This document shows, one piece after another, positions 48,456-60,206 of a DNA stretch of 64,000 bases. Position 1 is the stretch's first letter, and each line of letters opens with the position of its first letter. Origin of the DNA: Bedellia somnulentella. Taxonomy: Eukaryota; Arthropoda; Insecta; Lepidoptera; Bedelliidae. The DNA lies in NCBI GenBank assembly GCA_963576735.1, contig OY755170.1, positions 22,490,875 through 22,554,874 on the forward strand, in the 5' to 3' direction. Below the pieces are notes generated by a model. The model saw nothing but the letters and a program-made list of their open reading frames with translations. It was not told the DNA's origin and did no database searches. The position numbers and the translations under genes are program-made.

Positions 48456-49047
48456 AAATTTAAATTTTATGTGTAGTAACTTTTTAGCAAGTAAATTTAT
48501 TTTTTTATTATTATACTCGTATCTAAACGTTCCTTGCTGGACAGGATAGTGACTTTGTCATAAAGATAAGGTCTAAATAAATTGCTCAGCTTTTCACCTG
48601 TATCGAGTTATACGCCTACTATCTTAACGTTCCACAAAATATTTTTTATAGTATTATCTGCTCCAAATTATTATTTGAATGTTGTCATTTACCATCCTAG
48701 ACATTGGCTTTGACCACAAAGATCCGTAGAATAAATATTGATTGATGCCAGTAAGTATTCGGATTAGGGGCGCCTACTTAGTTAATTTCATTTTTTGATG
48801 AATATTAAATTAAAATAAACATTAAAATTCCTACAGATTAAAAAAAGTAATACATTTTAACATTCTACCTTTGGATTGGTTGTTGGTTTCAGTAACGAAT
48901 CATGGCGAAAGAATGCAAATGACTATTAAGCTTGAATAATTAACCAAAATAATTGGCATAAAAAAGCAGTCAAAAGCGAAAACAGTTAAAACCATTTTCA
49001 TCCTATGTGAAATTTGTGTTTGTAAAATAAAATTTCACACTTTTATT

Positions 49048-49090
49048 ATCAGTTTTAATTGGGGTAGGTAGAGACTATTGACAGCGGATT
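49048..49090 (-). repeat. RTE-like LINE tail scrap
   Basis: TTTTAATTGGGGTAGGTAGA and GACTATTGACAGCG are the complement of the CTCTGCCTACCCC tail block. Confidence 0.55.
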
Positions 49091-49229
49091 TTTCTCATTT
49101 GTTTGATCATTTTTAAGCCGTTGGATGAATACGCTATATCACATCCAGATCTTAGGAACTGCCTTTTCCATCCAAGTTTGACATATATTTCGTGAACTGC
49201 CCCAGTATGGTTGTGTCGAGGGGAGGCAG

Positions 49230-50270
49230 ACTCATATGATGAAACTTTGAAGTGTCTATTAGAGACAATTTTAAACGTACATATCCCTCACAGTCGTGCA
49301 GGCAGCACTTCCAATACGTTTTGGTGGTCTCGGCGCTCGTCGCCTACAGGACACGGTACTCCCAGCATTCTTGGCATCTACGCATGGGGTGCTGAAGCTG
49401 GTCACTCGTATTCTGAATTTTGATGGTGACGGTTTTAGCATCCCATTCGCCGTTGAGTCTTTTCAGCTGCGGCGAGCCCTTTGCCCTGCGTAAGATTTTC
49501 CAGAGAAGCCCAGCGTACAACGCTTCTGGGATGAGGAACTGTGCAAGTCCTCCCTCGGTTGGTTGTTGGCGCAGAGCACCGGAGCGAAGTGCGCTCGTCT
49601 GAGACCGGTCTCTCAGCCGGAGTCATGTGCTTGGTTGCATGCGTTGCCATCTCTGCGTTTAGGTACATTTCTGGAAGACAACTTCTTGCGTGTAGCTGTG
49701 GCGCTTCATCTTGGATGCAACATCTGTGAGCCACACCGCTGTGTTTGTGGTTCTTCGATCGATTCGCTGGGGTGTCATGGACTACATTGTGTCAAAAACG
49801 CAGGGAAACTCTTTCGCTATCACTCAATTAATGACATTGTCGGAGGGCTCTCGTATCTGCTGAAATTCCATCCGTTTTGGAGCCACCAGGTATGTGTCGC
49901 AGCGATGGAAAGCGACCGGACGGTCTCAGTTTAATAGCGTGGGAGAGAGGTCGTTGCCTTTTGTAAGATGCTACGTGTGTACGTTGGCGGCATTCCACAT
50001 TCACTCCACAAATTTAACTCCTGGGGCCGCTGCGGAGATGACAGCGCGACAACAATCAATTAAGTACGCGCAGCTGATGCGGAGTTACTGATTTGTATCA
50101 TTAGTCGTCGAGACAATGGGGGTGTGGGGATCGCAGGGAAGGTAGTGTAGGTCGCACGTTTGAGGGATCGGGTATTAGATTACCGCTCAGGGGCATTTCT
50201 GGTCCAGAGGATCTCGTTCTCTGTGCAGCGTGGAAATGCTGCCACTGTGATGCATGGCTTGTGTGCCTAA
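49230..50270 (+). pseudogene. LINE ORF2, region after the reverse transcriptase
   Basis: GC-rich island in AT-rich intron. Successive frames read IRFGGLGARRLQDTVLPAFL, ESFQLRRALCPA, RFWDEELCKSSLGWLL, LRLGTFLEDNFLRVAVALHL, CHGLHCVKNAGKLFRYHSIN, then TLAAFHIHSTNLTPGAAAEM and SIKYAQLMRSY; MHGLCA ends at the stop at 50268-50270. This is the Cys/His-containing C-terminal region of a non-LTR retrotransposon polyprotein. Several frameshifts and a stop break it, but similarity runs to the natural end, so the copy is 5'-truncated and fairly young. Confidence 0.8.
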
Positions 50271-51286
50271 TTTTGTTTTGTCACTTTTAATCCTTTATTA
50301 TTTTTGATTTAGTTTAAGTTAAAAAATTATTTCTATTTATGTGTTATACTCATTTATATAAGAAAATATTATATTTAAATTACTTACCTTCATAAACTAT
50401 ATGGGTTTTAAAAATAATGATCAATGTACAATTTAAACACGGTACAGTTTTACTATAGCGTAGCTGTTATTTCAAAAATCTTATTTAAATAGCACTAGCT
50501 ATTTTGTTGCACATACATTAAATATGGAATGCATAAAAACAAATGCTAGAAAGATCAAGAGACCTGAAAATGGCCTGAGTGCGTGATATAGATAGAAAAT
50601 ATTTCAATTTGTATTTATAATAGTCCCTTACTTCTAAAATGATTTGTTATTCAAGCTGTGATTACTATAATCATAGTTAATTTACTCGTTCTTGCTTCGA
50701 ATCTATGGCCTCAATTTTATTTAAGATCTCAACTGAGATTCCATTGCTGCTTTTTTGAGCATATAAGAAAACATTTCACGATACAAAACAAGTTTAAAAT
50801 ATTTCATAATGAAAATCTCCTGATGTTTGTGGCCACGGTAATTAACTCCGTAAAACACGATGCTTGTCTGACACTGACTGTTTTAATACTTTATAATGTC
50901 ATACACTGGTTTTACTCTCTGCAATAAAGTGTTGACACAGTAGAAATATTTGATGTTGTCAGTTGAATTGTTAACAATATTAAAACTGCACTGTAAGTGA
51001 AATCCATTTAATTAACAATTAAACAGAATAGTCTCTCATTTATTTTATGTGTTGATAGCAGAAGTGTGTTGTATCCAATTAAAAACACTTAATGAAAAAG
51101 CGGGAATTTGAATTAATATTTGTAATCAAAGGAAAATAGACGGCGATGAATGTAAAAAATAATGAATGATTATAAAAGTAATTGCAATTTATATATTTTT
51201 ATATAATTCTTATAGGAAAACATTCCTGTTCCCTAAAGGTTTTAGGTGTAAGAATTAATTTAATTTATTTGTTTTCTATTCTGTAG

Positions 51287-51493
51287 GCTCAAGCAGCTTT
51301 AATGTATGATGGGGTTCAAGTTTTAATTGATGCGTTTGCAAGATTGTGGAGGAAGAAACCCGATGCCTTTAGAAACGCTTTACGAAGAGCCGCCGGTCAA
51401 GCGAACCAGACCAAAGTCATCGATTGCAACCCTGGAAAAAGTTGGGTGGTACCTTTCGAACATGGCGACAAAATTTCAAGGCTAATAAAAAAA
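51287..51493 (+). CDS. GluRI: Receptor exon 6: amino-terminal domain, lower lobe and hinge
   Basis: Encodes residues 274-342 in phase 0. ALMYDGVQVLIDAFARL matches the conserved 'AALTYDAVQVMxEAF' helix of AMPA receptors. The exon then carries NQT (sequon), CNPGKSWVVPFEHG, where WxxPxxxG precedes the last strands of the domain, and ends RLIKK. The acceptor is TATTCTGTAG and the donor is GTATGT. Confidence 0.96.
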
Positions 51494-51804
51494 GTATGTA
51501 CCTACATAAAATTTATCACCTACTGGAACACCTGTTATTTGAAAATCATAAATAAACTTTATTTATTTTCCATTTATTTCGGACGACCCAATTTGTTTCG
51601 GTGCAAAAATTGATATTTTACACGGCATCGATCGATCATTTTCGGTTCGTAATTGAGATTTATTGGTAACTGTAGATGCTGGGTCCGTTTATTTTTGGGG
51701 TTCTTTGTTGTGATTAAAAAAGGAGACCTCCATAATTGAGTACCTAAAAGCTTTGTTGTAATGTTTCTATATTTCAGTGCTAGCGTTTGATCTAATGAGC
51801 TTAA

Positions 51805-51875
51805 ATTATTATATTGTGTAAGGATCATTAAAACTCTAATACTTGTTGCATACCTAGTTTCATTAGGTATTAAAT
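51805..51875 (+). repeat. Repeat Y copy 1 (unclassified)
   Basis: TTATTATATTGTGTAAGGATC, CTCTAATACTTGTTGCATAC and CTAGTTTCATTAGGT match 55133-55200. Similarity resumes after the SINE (TTTCATATTTTTATATTAGT near 52107), so the SINE probably landed in it. Confidence 0.55.
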
Positions 51876-51922
51876 GTTTATTTTCCGTTTATTTTTCATA
51901 TTCTATTGGAGAACTAAATACT

Positions 51923-52094
51923 CGCCGTGTAGTGTCGGCTTACAATAGCACTTTTGGGTGATGCGGTTGGAGACCCACACCTTTACTTTACCATCTTTTC
52001 CCTACTCAATTTTCCAAAAGTGGCTGAGGAATTTCTAATTCCTTAGCTCTGGCTACCCCTTCTATAATGTAATGCTATATGTAATGTTAAGTAG
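51923..52094 (+). repeat. SINE-A copy, internally deleted, 9 bp target duplication
   Basis: CTAAATACT lies at 51914-51922 and 52095-52103. The head GCCGTGTAGTGTCGGC is joined to TTTTGGGTGATGCGGTTGG, deleting the ACCCCATTTCTT...GGGGC part. The tail has diverged from TATG repeats. Confidence 0.85.
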
Positions 52095-52193
52095 CTAAAT
52101 ACTAATTTCATATTTTTATATTAGTTAATATGCCATTTCATTACCAAATATATATATATTATAGCACGAAAATATAAATGAGTGTTATTTCAG

Positions 52194-52301
52194 ACTGATA
52201 TTGAAGGGCTGACTGGAAATATATCTTTTAATGAAGAAGGCCACCGACACAACTTTACATTGCAAGTCGTTGAGATGACTACGCAAAGTGCCATGATAAA
52301 G
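52194..52301 (+). CDS. GluRI: Receptor exon 7: end of amino-terminal domain
   Basis: Encodes residues 343-378 in phase 0. EGLTGNISFNEEGHR is the conserved closing block of the amino-terminal domain ('EGLTGNVQFDxxGRR' in relatives). NIS and NFT are sequons. The acceptor is GTTATTTCAG and the donor is GTGAGT. Confidence 0.96.
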
Positions 52302-52575
52302 GTGAGTATTAGAAATATATGTTATGTATGTTAATATAAAATATATAAACATAAATTTATTCATATAAAATATATGTGATATCACAATTCATTGTAATGG
52401 CAAAATTTAAAAGCAATTTATAGCACACGTTTTACAACTATTAGTGCAGTAAAATGTATTTTTATTGTTTATACATTGGATCTTATTTTTGGTTATAAAA
52501 TGGCAAATTTATTCGCCTAGTATTGCGTACTGTACGGATCTGGGCCCCAATTAATTTTAAAACATAAATTACTAA

Positions 52576-53605
52576 TCTATACTTATAATAAATCTGTAGA
52601 GAGGTCAATTCTGTACATTAAATATATTTTCAAAATAACTATCATGGGGTGATTAGGGATCGATACTGATGCCAAAAATGCAATCAGTAAAATTTTTGTC
52701 TGTCTGTCTGTCTGTCTGTCTGTCGGTTTGTATGTTCCTTATGGAAACAAAAACTACTCGACCGATTTGGACGAAACTTGGTACAATTATTCTTCATAGT
52801 CCTGGGCAGGTTATAGTATACTTTTCGGCAAAGAAGTGAAGGTGGAATTTTGGGAAATTTTGGGAAAACGGGATAATTTACTATGTTTTAAACTTCTGTC
52901 GCGTGTGCAAAGTTAAAGTTACATTGGAATCACGTATGACGGAAATATCATACATAAAATTGTCTAAAAATATTCCGCAACAGCCATGTCATGTCTATAT
53001 TTTATGGTTGACTCACAATAATACGTGTGACTCCTGATAGCTTAGCAGTTCGGAGCATTCTGCTTATATTTGTTTACTTACTTTTATAGTACTCTCACTC
53101 ATCCCTTATTTAAAAAAAATAACATTATTACCAATTCAATAAAAAAAGAATCAATCATAGAAATCGGTATAGAAACACCAAAATTATACATGAAAATTAA
53201 TTGTCGCACGCGCACGAGACCTAAACCAAATCTTTACTAATTTACATATTACATACTAGATGGCGCCAGTAGCACGTATCCTACATCGCGGAAGGTTTTT
53301 AGATTGATATAAATACTTCATAGTGTTTTATTCAACTTTAACTCTCCTAACTCAACTTGAAAATCAGTTTATTTGTGGAGATATTGAACAGTTTATAAAA
53401 GCGCTTCAAAATCACAAAGAGCAGTGAATAGAATAGACAACTCTTTATTGCACATCAAAAAGGAGAAATATTTACAAATGAACAGAATTAAATTTAAAAA
53501 AGTAAAATTGGCGGTCTTATCACTAAAAATGAATGAATGTGAATGAAGAAATCTCAGATATTTTTTAAAACTACGCTACCCGTGCGAAGCTGGGCCATCC
53601 ACTAG
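52576..53605 (+). mobile_element. Non-autonomous Helitron, family 3, complete-looking
   Basis: Starts TCTATACTTATAATAAATCTG after A and ends CTACCCGTGCGAAGCTGGGC, CATCCACTAG before T. Co-linear with the minus copy at 12913-13893. (TCTG)n at about 52698-52724 sits at the same internal position. No coding capacity. Confidence 0.87.
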
Positions 53606-53744
53606 TATGAAATATAAAAGTAATATGATAAGGTGAATTGAATCAAAGCTATTAAGAAGTATGCGTTTTCTTCATGTTAACTGAAACTATCGGGTTAGAC
53701 AGAGTTAGTGTGCATCAGTCGTTCCTCATTATTGGTTGATAAGC

Positions 53745-53850
53745 CTTGTCATAATGAATGTAAGAGAAGCAAGAAAGTCAAGAATCAAGATCGTACAAAA
53801 TAGCTATCGATAGTCTCTGCATACCCCAACAGGACGTGAGTATAAGTAAG
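53745..53850 (+). repeat. RTE-like LINE tail fragment
   Basis: GATCGTACAAAATAGCTATC, GATAGTCTCTGCATACCCCA and GGACGTGAGTATAAG. Confidence 0.72.
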
Positions 53851-54075
53851 TTAGCCTTGTCACAAACTACATCATTTAAACTAGAACAAGCAATCATATT
53901 AACGGTTACAGTAAAAAAGAAATGACTGCAACTGAAACGACTAATATTAGCTAACAAACAATTTGTTTTGCAAGAACTGAAGATAAAAGCAGTGAGGATG
54001 TTTTCTCTTGTAGTGTTTTTTTTTATATTACTCAAAGAGCCATATTTATTTATCATTACGAACGTTCCTTAAAAT

Positions 54076-54423
54076 AACATAACATAACAAAAACGTTCAC
54101 CCCGAATATCTCCGAAGGGGTTGACAGAGGTACTGGCATTGTCACCTGGTGTTCAGAGTACCCACGTTTTTCTTGGACAGTGTACTCACGTGATAGGGGG
54201 CAAGCCTATCACCGTTTTTGTACGAATACACTGTCACATTACTTAGTACAACTCAGCCATGTGGGTTTCCTCACGATGTTTTCCCTCACCGTTAACAACC
54301 ATGATAAATTAACCATACATATGTCTTTTAGAAAAGACAAATCGGTGTAGGCCCGACCCGAGAATAGAACACTAGTCGTCTGCACGATAAGCAGTGTTCT
54401 ACCCACTGAGCTATCACGTCGTC
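54076..54423 (-). repeat. SINE-B copy, near full length
   Basis: Tail AACATAACATAAC on the + strand, GGACAGTGTACTCACGTGAT inside, and tRNA-like head complement CTACCCACTGAGCTATCACG at the end. Candidate target duplication AAAAT only. The box B region reads ATAGAACACTAG and is altered. Confidence 0.88.
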
Positions 54424-55132
54424 AAAATCAAAGATAAATCTTTTATATGAATTTTTATATCTATGTAATATCAAGTTCATTTCTATTTAATTAAAAAATT
54501 AGTTGTCCTTCAGAAAAGAGCGTCACGAAAATGTGAGTGTAAAATAAAATGTTGTGCAACAGTACAGCTGGTTTGAATGTCACCGCGATTAAATGCAGTC
54601 TTGGATGTTGATTCCAGAACACTGTTTTTCATTCATGCGGGATGTGGAACTCGTAAAGTGAATTTGCAGAATTGAGTCCAACGCTTTTGTGGTTAACTTG
54701 AAAAGTATATAAGTGGTATTCGTGTTATGGGCTTTTTACTATTGAAGTACTCTACATGTACTGCTTTATACTACTATTTTACTTTATATTACTATTTGTT
54801 CAATCCTTCAGGAACTATGTATGGATTGTATGGATGGTAATAGTAATAAAATATCTGACTCCAGGATATAATGCGTGTATTGATGAATAATTACACCGTG
54901 GCCGAAATAATGATAACAGTAACAAGAATCGTACGCAAGTGACAAAGAATAAGTGGATAGCCTGACGCACTACCCTCAAACATTTTATAATAATATCCGA
55001 GCACTAGTGATGTGCCGGAACACTATTTTATCTAATCCTATATATATTTAGCCACTTTTGGAAACTATTTGGGTTTTCAGCCGGCTTTTACGACACTTGC
55101 AGTAGGACTTGAGTTTTAACTTAGCGTTGTTA

Positions 55133-55200
55133 ACTTATTATATTGTGTCATGATCATTGACACTCTAATAATTTGTTGCATACCTAGTTTCATTATGTTT
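55133..55200 (+). repeat. Repeat Y copy 2
   Basis: TTATTATATTGTGTCATGATC, CACTCTAATAATTTGTTGCA and TACCTAGTTTCATTA parallel 51805-51875. Confidence 0.55.
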
Positions 55201-55354
55201 GATATTTTAGAGTATTTCGAATTTTATGTGGTAACGGAATACTTATTTCATATTTTTTATATTGATTAATCCTAAATCGGATAACGGACAGTACACAACG
55301 CACTTCTTTGAAATTTATATTATTAATATATCACATTTGTTTTCATCAAAATTT

Positions 55355-55520
55355 ACATAGGTACATATACACACGCCATCATTTGCCAATGGGTTAGGCA
55401 GAGTCTATTGACCGCTACTTTTTGCAATCTTAGCAAACCTTTGTAGCTTCGCTACATACATCAATCTTTGTGAAAAGGCTCTTACATTCTTCATACATAA
55501 AATTTTAAACGTTATCAAAT
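55355..55520 (-). repeat. RTE-like LINE tail and last codons
   Basis: CATATACACACGCCATCATT, GGGTTAGGCAGAGTCTATTG and ACATCAATCTTTGTG; degenerate. Confidence 0.68.
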
Positions 55521-55675
55521 TACCGTGCTACTAGTAGAGGACGAATACGGAGGATTTTTAATGAAATAAGATAATTAGTAAGTTATAAGCTTTCCAGCAT
55601 CATATGAAGTAGCGACAGCTAGTCTCTGCCTTCGTTAATGCGAACTTACCTCTCTCTCAATTCTCACAGCTTATA

Positions 55676-55815
55676 TATGTCCCCACCAAGGGGCTCGAGC
55701 CTACCGTATATAGGGCGATTTGGCCATAGTCCACCACGCTGGACAATTGCGGGTTGCTTGGTAATAGTAGCCGGGACCGACGGCTTAACGTGCCCTCCGA
55801 AGCACGGAGAATTTA
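55676..55815 (+). repeat. GC-rich conserved interspersed block
   Basis: CCACCAAGGGGCTCGAGCCT, GGGCGATTTGGCCATAGTCC and GACGGCTTAACGTGCCCTCC, then GAAGCACGGAG, form a GC-rich 140 bp island. I recall similar wording as common in lepidopteran repeats, but cannot name the element. A much diverged partial match (TTTGGCCATAGTTTACCACT) is at 2880. Confidence 0.45.
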
Positions 55816-56539
55816 AGGCGCTAGTATATAACGAAACTTACTAAAAAGGCGTACTTTAAAATTAGTTTTGGAAGTTGAGTGGAGGAACTATTTTAAATTA
55901 AAAGATGATTTAGTGGTGGCTAACAGTATTCTTGATAATCGTTTATTTAAATAAACGCATTTTTTCAATTAGTACATTAATTTGCAGACATGATGTCAAT
56001 GATGGCATGAATACAGTACGGTATTAAATGCAACTAATATTGCAAACATTTTTAAAGACAAGTCGTGTCTCCCAGAGGTTAATTTTAACTTTCTTTTCTC
56101 AAACTTGTTTCCAAACTCAGTAATGATTTTGTGGGGCCCATAAATCAATGTTCCAAGAGTTTTCACGCTTCCACCTAGTCACGGAAGCGTAAGACGAAAT
56201 TGAGAATTTAAAATACCAATGAATCATCGCGCCATTTTATAACCAACGTCATACATACATATATATACATACATATATCTAGTAGCGTGTGATTTCAGAA
56301 AATATGAAACTTACAATGATTCCTCACTTAAATTCATTATAATATTATAATGTTGTTTTTTATTTCTGTAAAGATCGGGTGTAAAATAAGTTAAGGTTTT
56401 TATTTATGTCTAATTTCTTCAAATTCTCTTTTCTTTGATTTCACGCAAGTTCCTTCTTTTAAAGAAAAAAAGCGTTTATATTTGTAATTACATTTTATTA
56501 TCCCTAAGTACACTGTTTACACATACATACATAGAAAAG

Positions 56540-56633
56540 ACACATTGGTGTAGGTTATTGACTCAGGATTTGAACCCACGCCTATCTGTATGATACGCGG
56601 CAGTGTCCCCTATCTATTACGCTATCTTGGATG
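56540..56633 (-). repeat. SINE-B head fragment
   Basis: AAAGACACATTGGTGTAGG, CAGGATTTGAACCCACG and TCTATTACGCTATC form the head third of SINE-B with a box B-like GGGTTCAAATCC on the minus strand. Confidence 0.7.
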
Positions 56634-57317
56634 TATAAGATAACATTATTATATTTTGAATCACGAATCTGCTCAAACGATCCATTTTTATTCACTTTGA
56701 AAACCCACCTAAATAATTTTATACTTGAGGATTTTTATTTGTACATGTTCTTACAGTCAGGTCATTCAATAATTTATGTATGTTTAAACAAAAAAACGAT
56801 TTTAAAACTCACTTAATTTTTCATTAATTAACTAGTTCAAATATTAATCATATTTTTTGTTTTGATGTTCTAATAATGCAATGGGGCGATAATAATTACA
56901 ATTTTGGTCAGAAGATGTCAATAAAATAATTTGATTGCTTGTCTATCTACTTATAATATACTCACACCTGAAATCCACTTGGCAAGGGGTACGATCCTCA
57001 AAACTACTCACCGCTTTCTTACATCAAGTTTACGAGTTAATCTTAATTTAATCTTATTGACTGTTGCTACGGATAACTACTCATCCTTTGGTCGATTTGT
57101 ATCTATTTTATCACTTGTTAAAGTTTTTAAATAATTGTCCTTTACTAGAAAATCTGGTAAAATGGTTTAGTTTGTGATTTCTACCGAAGGTTTGTGGTGA
57201 CACAATTCTGAAACACCACAAATTTTTACTACGCACCATTTTTTTGCATTTGGTTGTATATTTGATATCACTCAAATCGCTTTTAAAAAAAAAAGCCTCA
57301 AAATTTACTTGTAATAC

Positions 57318-57440
57318 ACACACATATACTCACACCATTTCTTACGATTGGGTTTCTCAGAGACCTCAAAGACTATCAATTGCCACTGTAATCCTAAAAA
57401 GATTGATGAATCTTAATAAAGTTCGAGAGATTCAAAGAGA
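57318..57440 (-). repeat. RTE-like LINE tail, degenerate
   Basis: ACACACACATATACTCACACC, GACTATCAATTGCCACTGTA and AAAAAGATTGATGAATCT; the GGTAGGCAGAG block is altered. Confidence 0.5.
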
Positions 57441-57951
57441 AAACAAAGTGGTGATTATGATGATAACAAGCACAATAATTAAAATATGAAGTTAAGTGTT
57501 TACGTTTTATTTGTGTCTTTTATTACTATTATTTAGTGTAGAATCAAAATAAACATAAAATCGAATGTTTTAGAGACCAAAGCTATATAAAACATAATCG
57601 CTCATCGATTTTAAAACACAGTTATTTGCATTTATATATAAGCGAGACAAGCTCTAATGAGAGAAACAAATGCAGGTATCTGAAGTAATATAAACATTTA
57701 ACATTGTAGGAAACAAAGATGAAATAAATAATTAGAGTTTTCCTCCCTGGATACTTACACCCACTACTGCTAAACGCTAAGCACTCAAAACTAAATAATA
57801 AACATAGTCATGCCAGAAATACTCAAAATTTGCAAACTGATATTTGTCGAAATAAGATATATCGTGCCGCATTCATATGACAAGGAGTCCGGACAATGTT
57901 GGTTATCTTATTCAAAGCAAAACTAATTTGGAATTTCATGTTTCAACTTAG

Positions 57952-58180
57952 GTAGCGACGTGGTCCGATAAACAAGGATTAACTCTAGTGCACCCGAAAT
58001 ACTTTCCACTTCAGTCTCCTATGTCATACAGTACGAACAAGACTTATATTGTGACAAGCATTCTACAAGAGCCGTATTTGATGCAGAAGCCTTTAGAGCA
58101 CGGGCAAGCCAAGAACGAAAATTATTACGGCTTATGTAAGGACCTTGCAGAACTCGTGGCTAGAGAGTTGGGTATAAAAT
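57952..58180 (+). CDS. GluRI: Receptor exon 8: linker and first part of ligand-binding segment S1
   Basis: Encodes residues 379-454 plus one base of codon 455. VATWSDKQGL closes the amino-terminal domain; TYIVTSILQEPYLM is the first S1 strand ('VTTILEPYVM' in AMPA receptors). NYYGLCKDLAELVARELGIK is the 'YEGYCVDLAxxIAxxxGIKY' block. Tyr 436 is positionally equivalent to the glutamate-stacking Tyr450 of GluA2 (established for the family; alignment by eye). The usual Glu after that Tyr is Tyr here. The acceptor is CAACTTAG and the donor is GTAAGT. Confidence 0.96.
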
Positions 58181-58908
58181 GTAAGTTGAAATATACTTGT
58201 AGTTTGAAATTTAGTCTGAATGTGCTTCACATATTAAGTTGAAACAGTAGCTATTTTCTAATTTACAGACAATTTATAGGTTCTTATTTTACATGGGATT
58301 TGGAAATTTAATGTCCTCGAAATCATTTCCCCGATCTGTAAGAAGAATGAAATAGAGTAGAATAGAAAACTCTTCTTTATACATTCATAATTATAGCTTT
58401 TGTTTAGGTATTCTTAGAGCTAAAGAATATCTACTTCAGATTAATTTGGGGTGGTTGTATAAGTAAATATACTACCTATATTATTGGTGCAAAAGATTCA
58501 AGCGGTGTAAGTATAATGTTATGTTAGGATACGCTACGTCTAAATGTATGTACATTCTACTACTGGTTCAATCATTCAAAATACAAAATCACTACTTTAA
58601 TCGTTTTTTTTTTCATTTGTTATTTGATAAAATATTTAAAAAAGAGGCACTTATAAATGGTAATAGAAAAAGTAATAGTAATACAACAGTTTATCACTAT
58701 TCACATCACTCTTGAACTGTACAACTATGATGGTCATTAAAAGAATATGTCACGGATATAATATAAATGTCATGAAAATCAATTACGAAGTTAAATTCGC
58801 ATAGGAAACAACAGCAATAAACTTGATTGTCAAAACGCAGTTTTCAAATATAAATTTCGAAGCATCCCGTAACAATTTCGGTACCATGACATTTGATTAA
58901 TATTTCAG

Positions 58909-58997
58909 ATGAAATACGTCTCGTGAAAGATGGGAAATATGGAAGTGAAGAGTCATTAATTAGTTGGGACGGCATGATTGGGGAACTTCATAGGAAG
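58909..58997 (+). CDS. GluRI: Receptor exon 9: ligand-binding segment S1
   Basis: Encodes residues 455-484. The split Tyr codon is restored (T plus AT), giving GIKYEIRLVKDGKYG, a close match to the family's 'GIKYxLxIVxDGKYG'. ISWDGMIGELHRK continues as in 'WNGMVGELVxxK'. The acceptor is TATTTCAG and the donor is GTGAGT. The exon ends in phase 0. Confidence 0.96.
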
Positions 58998-60206
58998 GTG
59001 AGTGTCTACTTTGCTAAATGTGTTTTTTAGGGAACGCTGGTAGTAGAGAGATTAAACCCAATTTTCATTATATAATTCTACGGAGACAAAAGTTACAGTT
59101 CTACAAAATTCTATTAAAACATACGTTACATCTAGAGATATAATCTATGTATCTAGCGATGTAGAAATCGCCTTTTGTTATTTTTTATTACTTTTATGTA
59201 TTTAACTAAGAAAAAATATTCGAAGTCACTCAAGATGAATAATTGAGTTAATTCTTTTTGGTTATTCTTTCTTTAATGTATACTGGTCAATACCCAAGTT
59301 CTCAGAAAAGATCAAGAATTAAGCTTATATGTGTGTGTGTACATAACTACGATTAAATATAAGTATATATTTGCACTAGTACATAAACTGTTTCCGGGTA
59401 TCCGTACAATAAAATATATGGGTTCGAGTGTAGATGTAGCAGAAAGGTCGGAAAGTGGGATACATTTAATGGACCGTGAGGCCGAGACAGGGATTATCGA
59501 AAACGATCCAACTTACTACCGAAATCAAGGAGAATAGTAAAGACCTTTCATAATGAGATATTGTTACAACCTCCATTACACAGTATTTATTACAACGCTG
59601 CTGTGTCGTGAATTATGGAATGGTTAGAGTTTATTTAATAACTTCTTAGAGGTAGATATTACGAAAGGAATATTTCTACAGACTGTGCTTAAGTGATAGA
59701 TTATTAAACAGTTAAACAATGAAACAGTCAACAATGAAAAATTATTTATTTGCTCATATTTCATTATTGAAAATTTTTGGTTATTATAGGACATTATAGG
59801 TAAATTGGGATTAAAAACGATTAAAAATTCAATTATGTGATTTTCCTAAATTTTTCAAAATGGGGTTTAATTTTAAACATGGCTATTTACTTTGACAAGG
59901 CTAGTGTCAAGTTATTTAGTTCCCTGTGTTAACCATGTACATTATGAAATTTTATAAACTCATAAATAACTGTACGAAACGAACTTAACCTGAATTAAAG
60001 TTTTATTACATTTTATCCTACTACTTCAGCTGATATTAAACCTACCTAAAGTGAGTTAAAAATATTTTGTAACCAGCAATCCTCCGTTTATTTCCCTCTT
60101 AAATTCTGAAATCACTCTAAAATGAAGTGTATATATTAGCTTAAGGTCTTGCGTGGTGGCATTATTGAGTATTGATTTGTAGTTAATAGATTATATTTCT
60201 TTTTTA

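Larger units (their letters stand above)
43306..51286 (+). other. Receptor intron after exon 5 (8.0 kb)
   Basis: Holds the foldback MITE (43686), a deleted mariner (44186), repeat X (45681), a Helitron 5' scrap (46544), RTE-like tails (48225 and 49048) and a LINE 3' region (49230). I see nothing in 44810-45670, 46590-48220 or 50275-51286. Confidence 0.85.
51494..52193 (+). other. Receptor intron after exon 6
   Basis: 700 bp, with repeat Y (51805) and a SINE-A copy (51923) inserted just after it. Nothing else seen. Confidence 0.85.
52302..57951 (+). other. Receptor intron after exon 7 (5.65 kb)
   Basis: Holds a Helitron (52576), RTE-like tails (53745, 55355 and 57318), SINE-B (54076 and a fragment at 56540), repeat Y (55133) and a conserved interspersed block (55676). 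I see nothing in 54425-55130, 55850-56530, 56640-57310 or 57490-57951. Confidence 0.85.

Noticed and set aside
11620..52724. CRISPR-like direct repeats
   Set aside because: The repeats are TCTG/CAGA microsatellites and dispersed transposons without spacers; the organism is eukaryotic.
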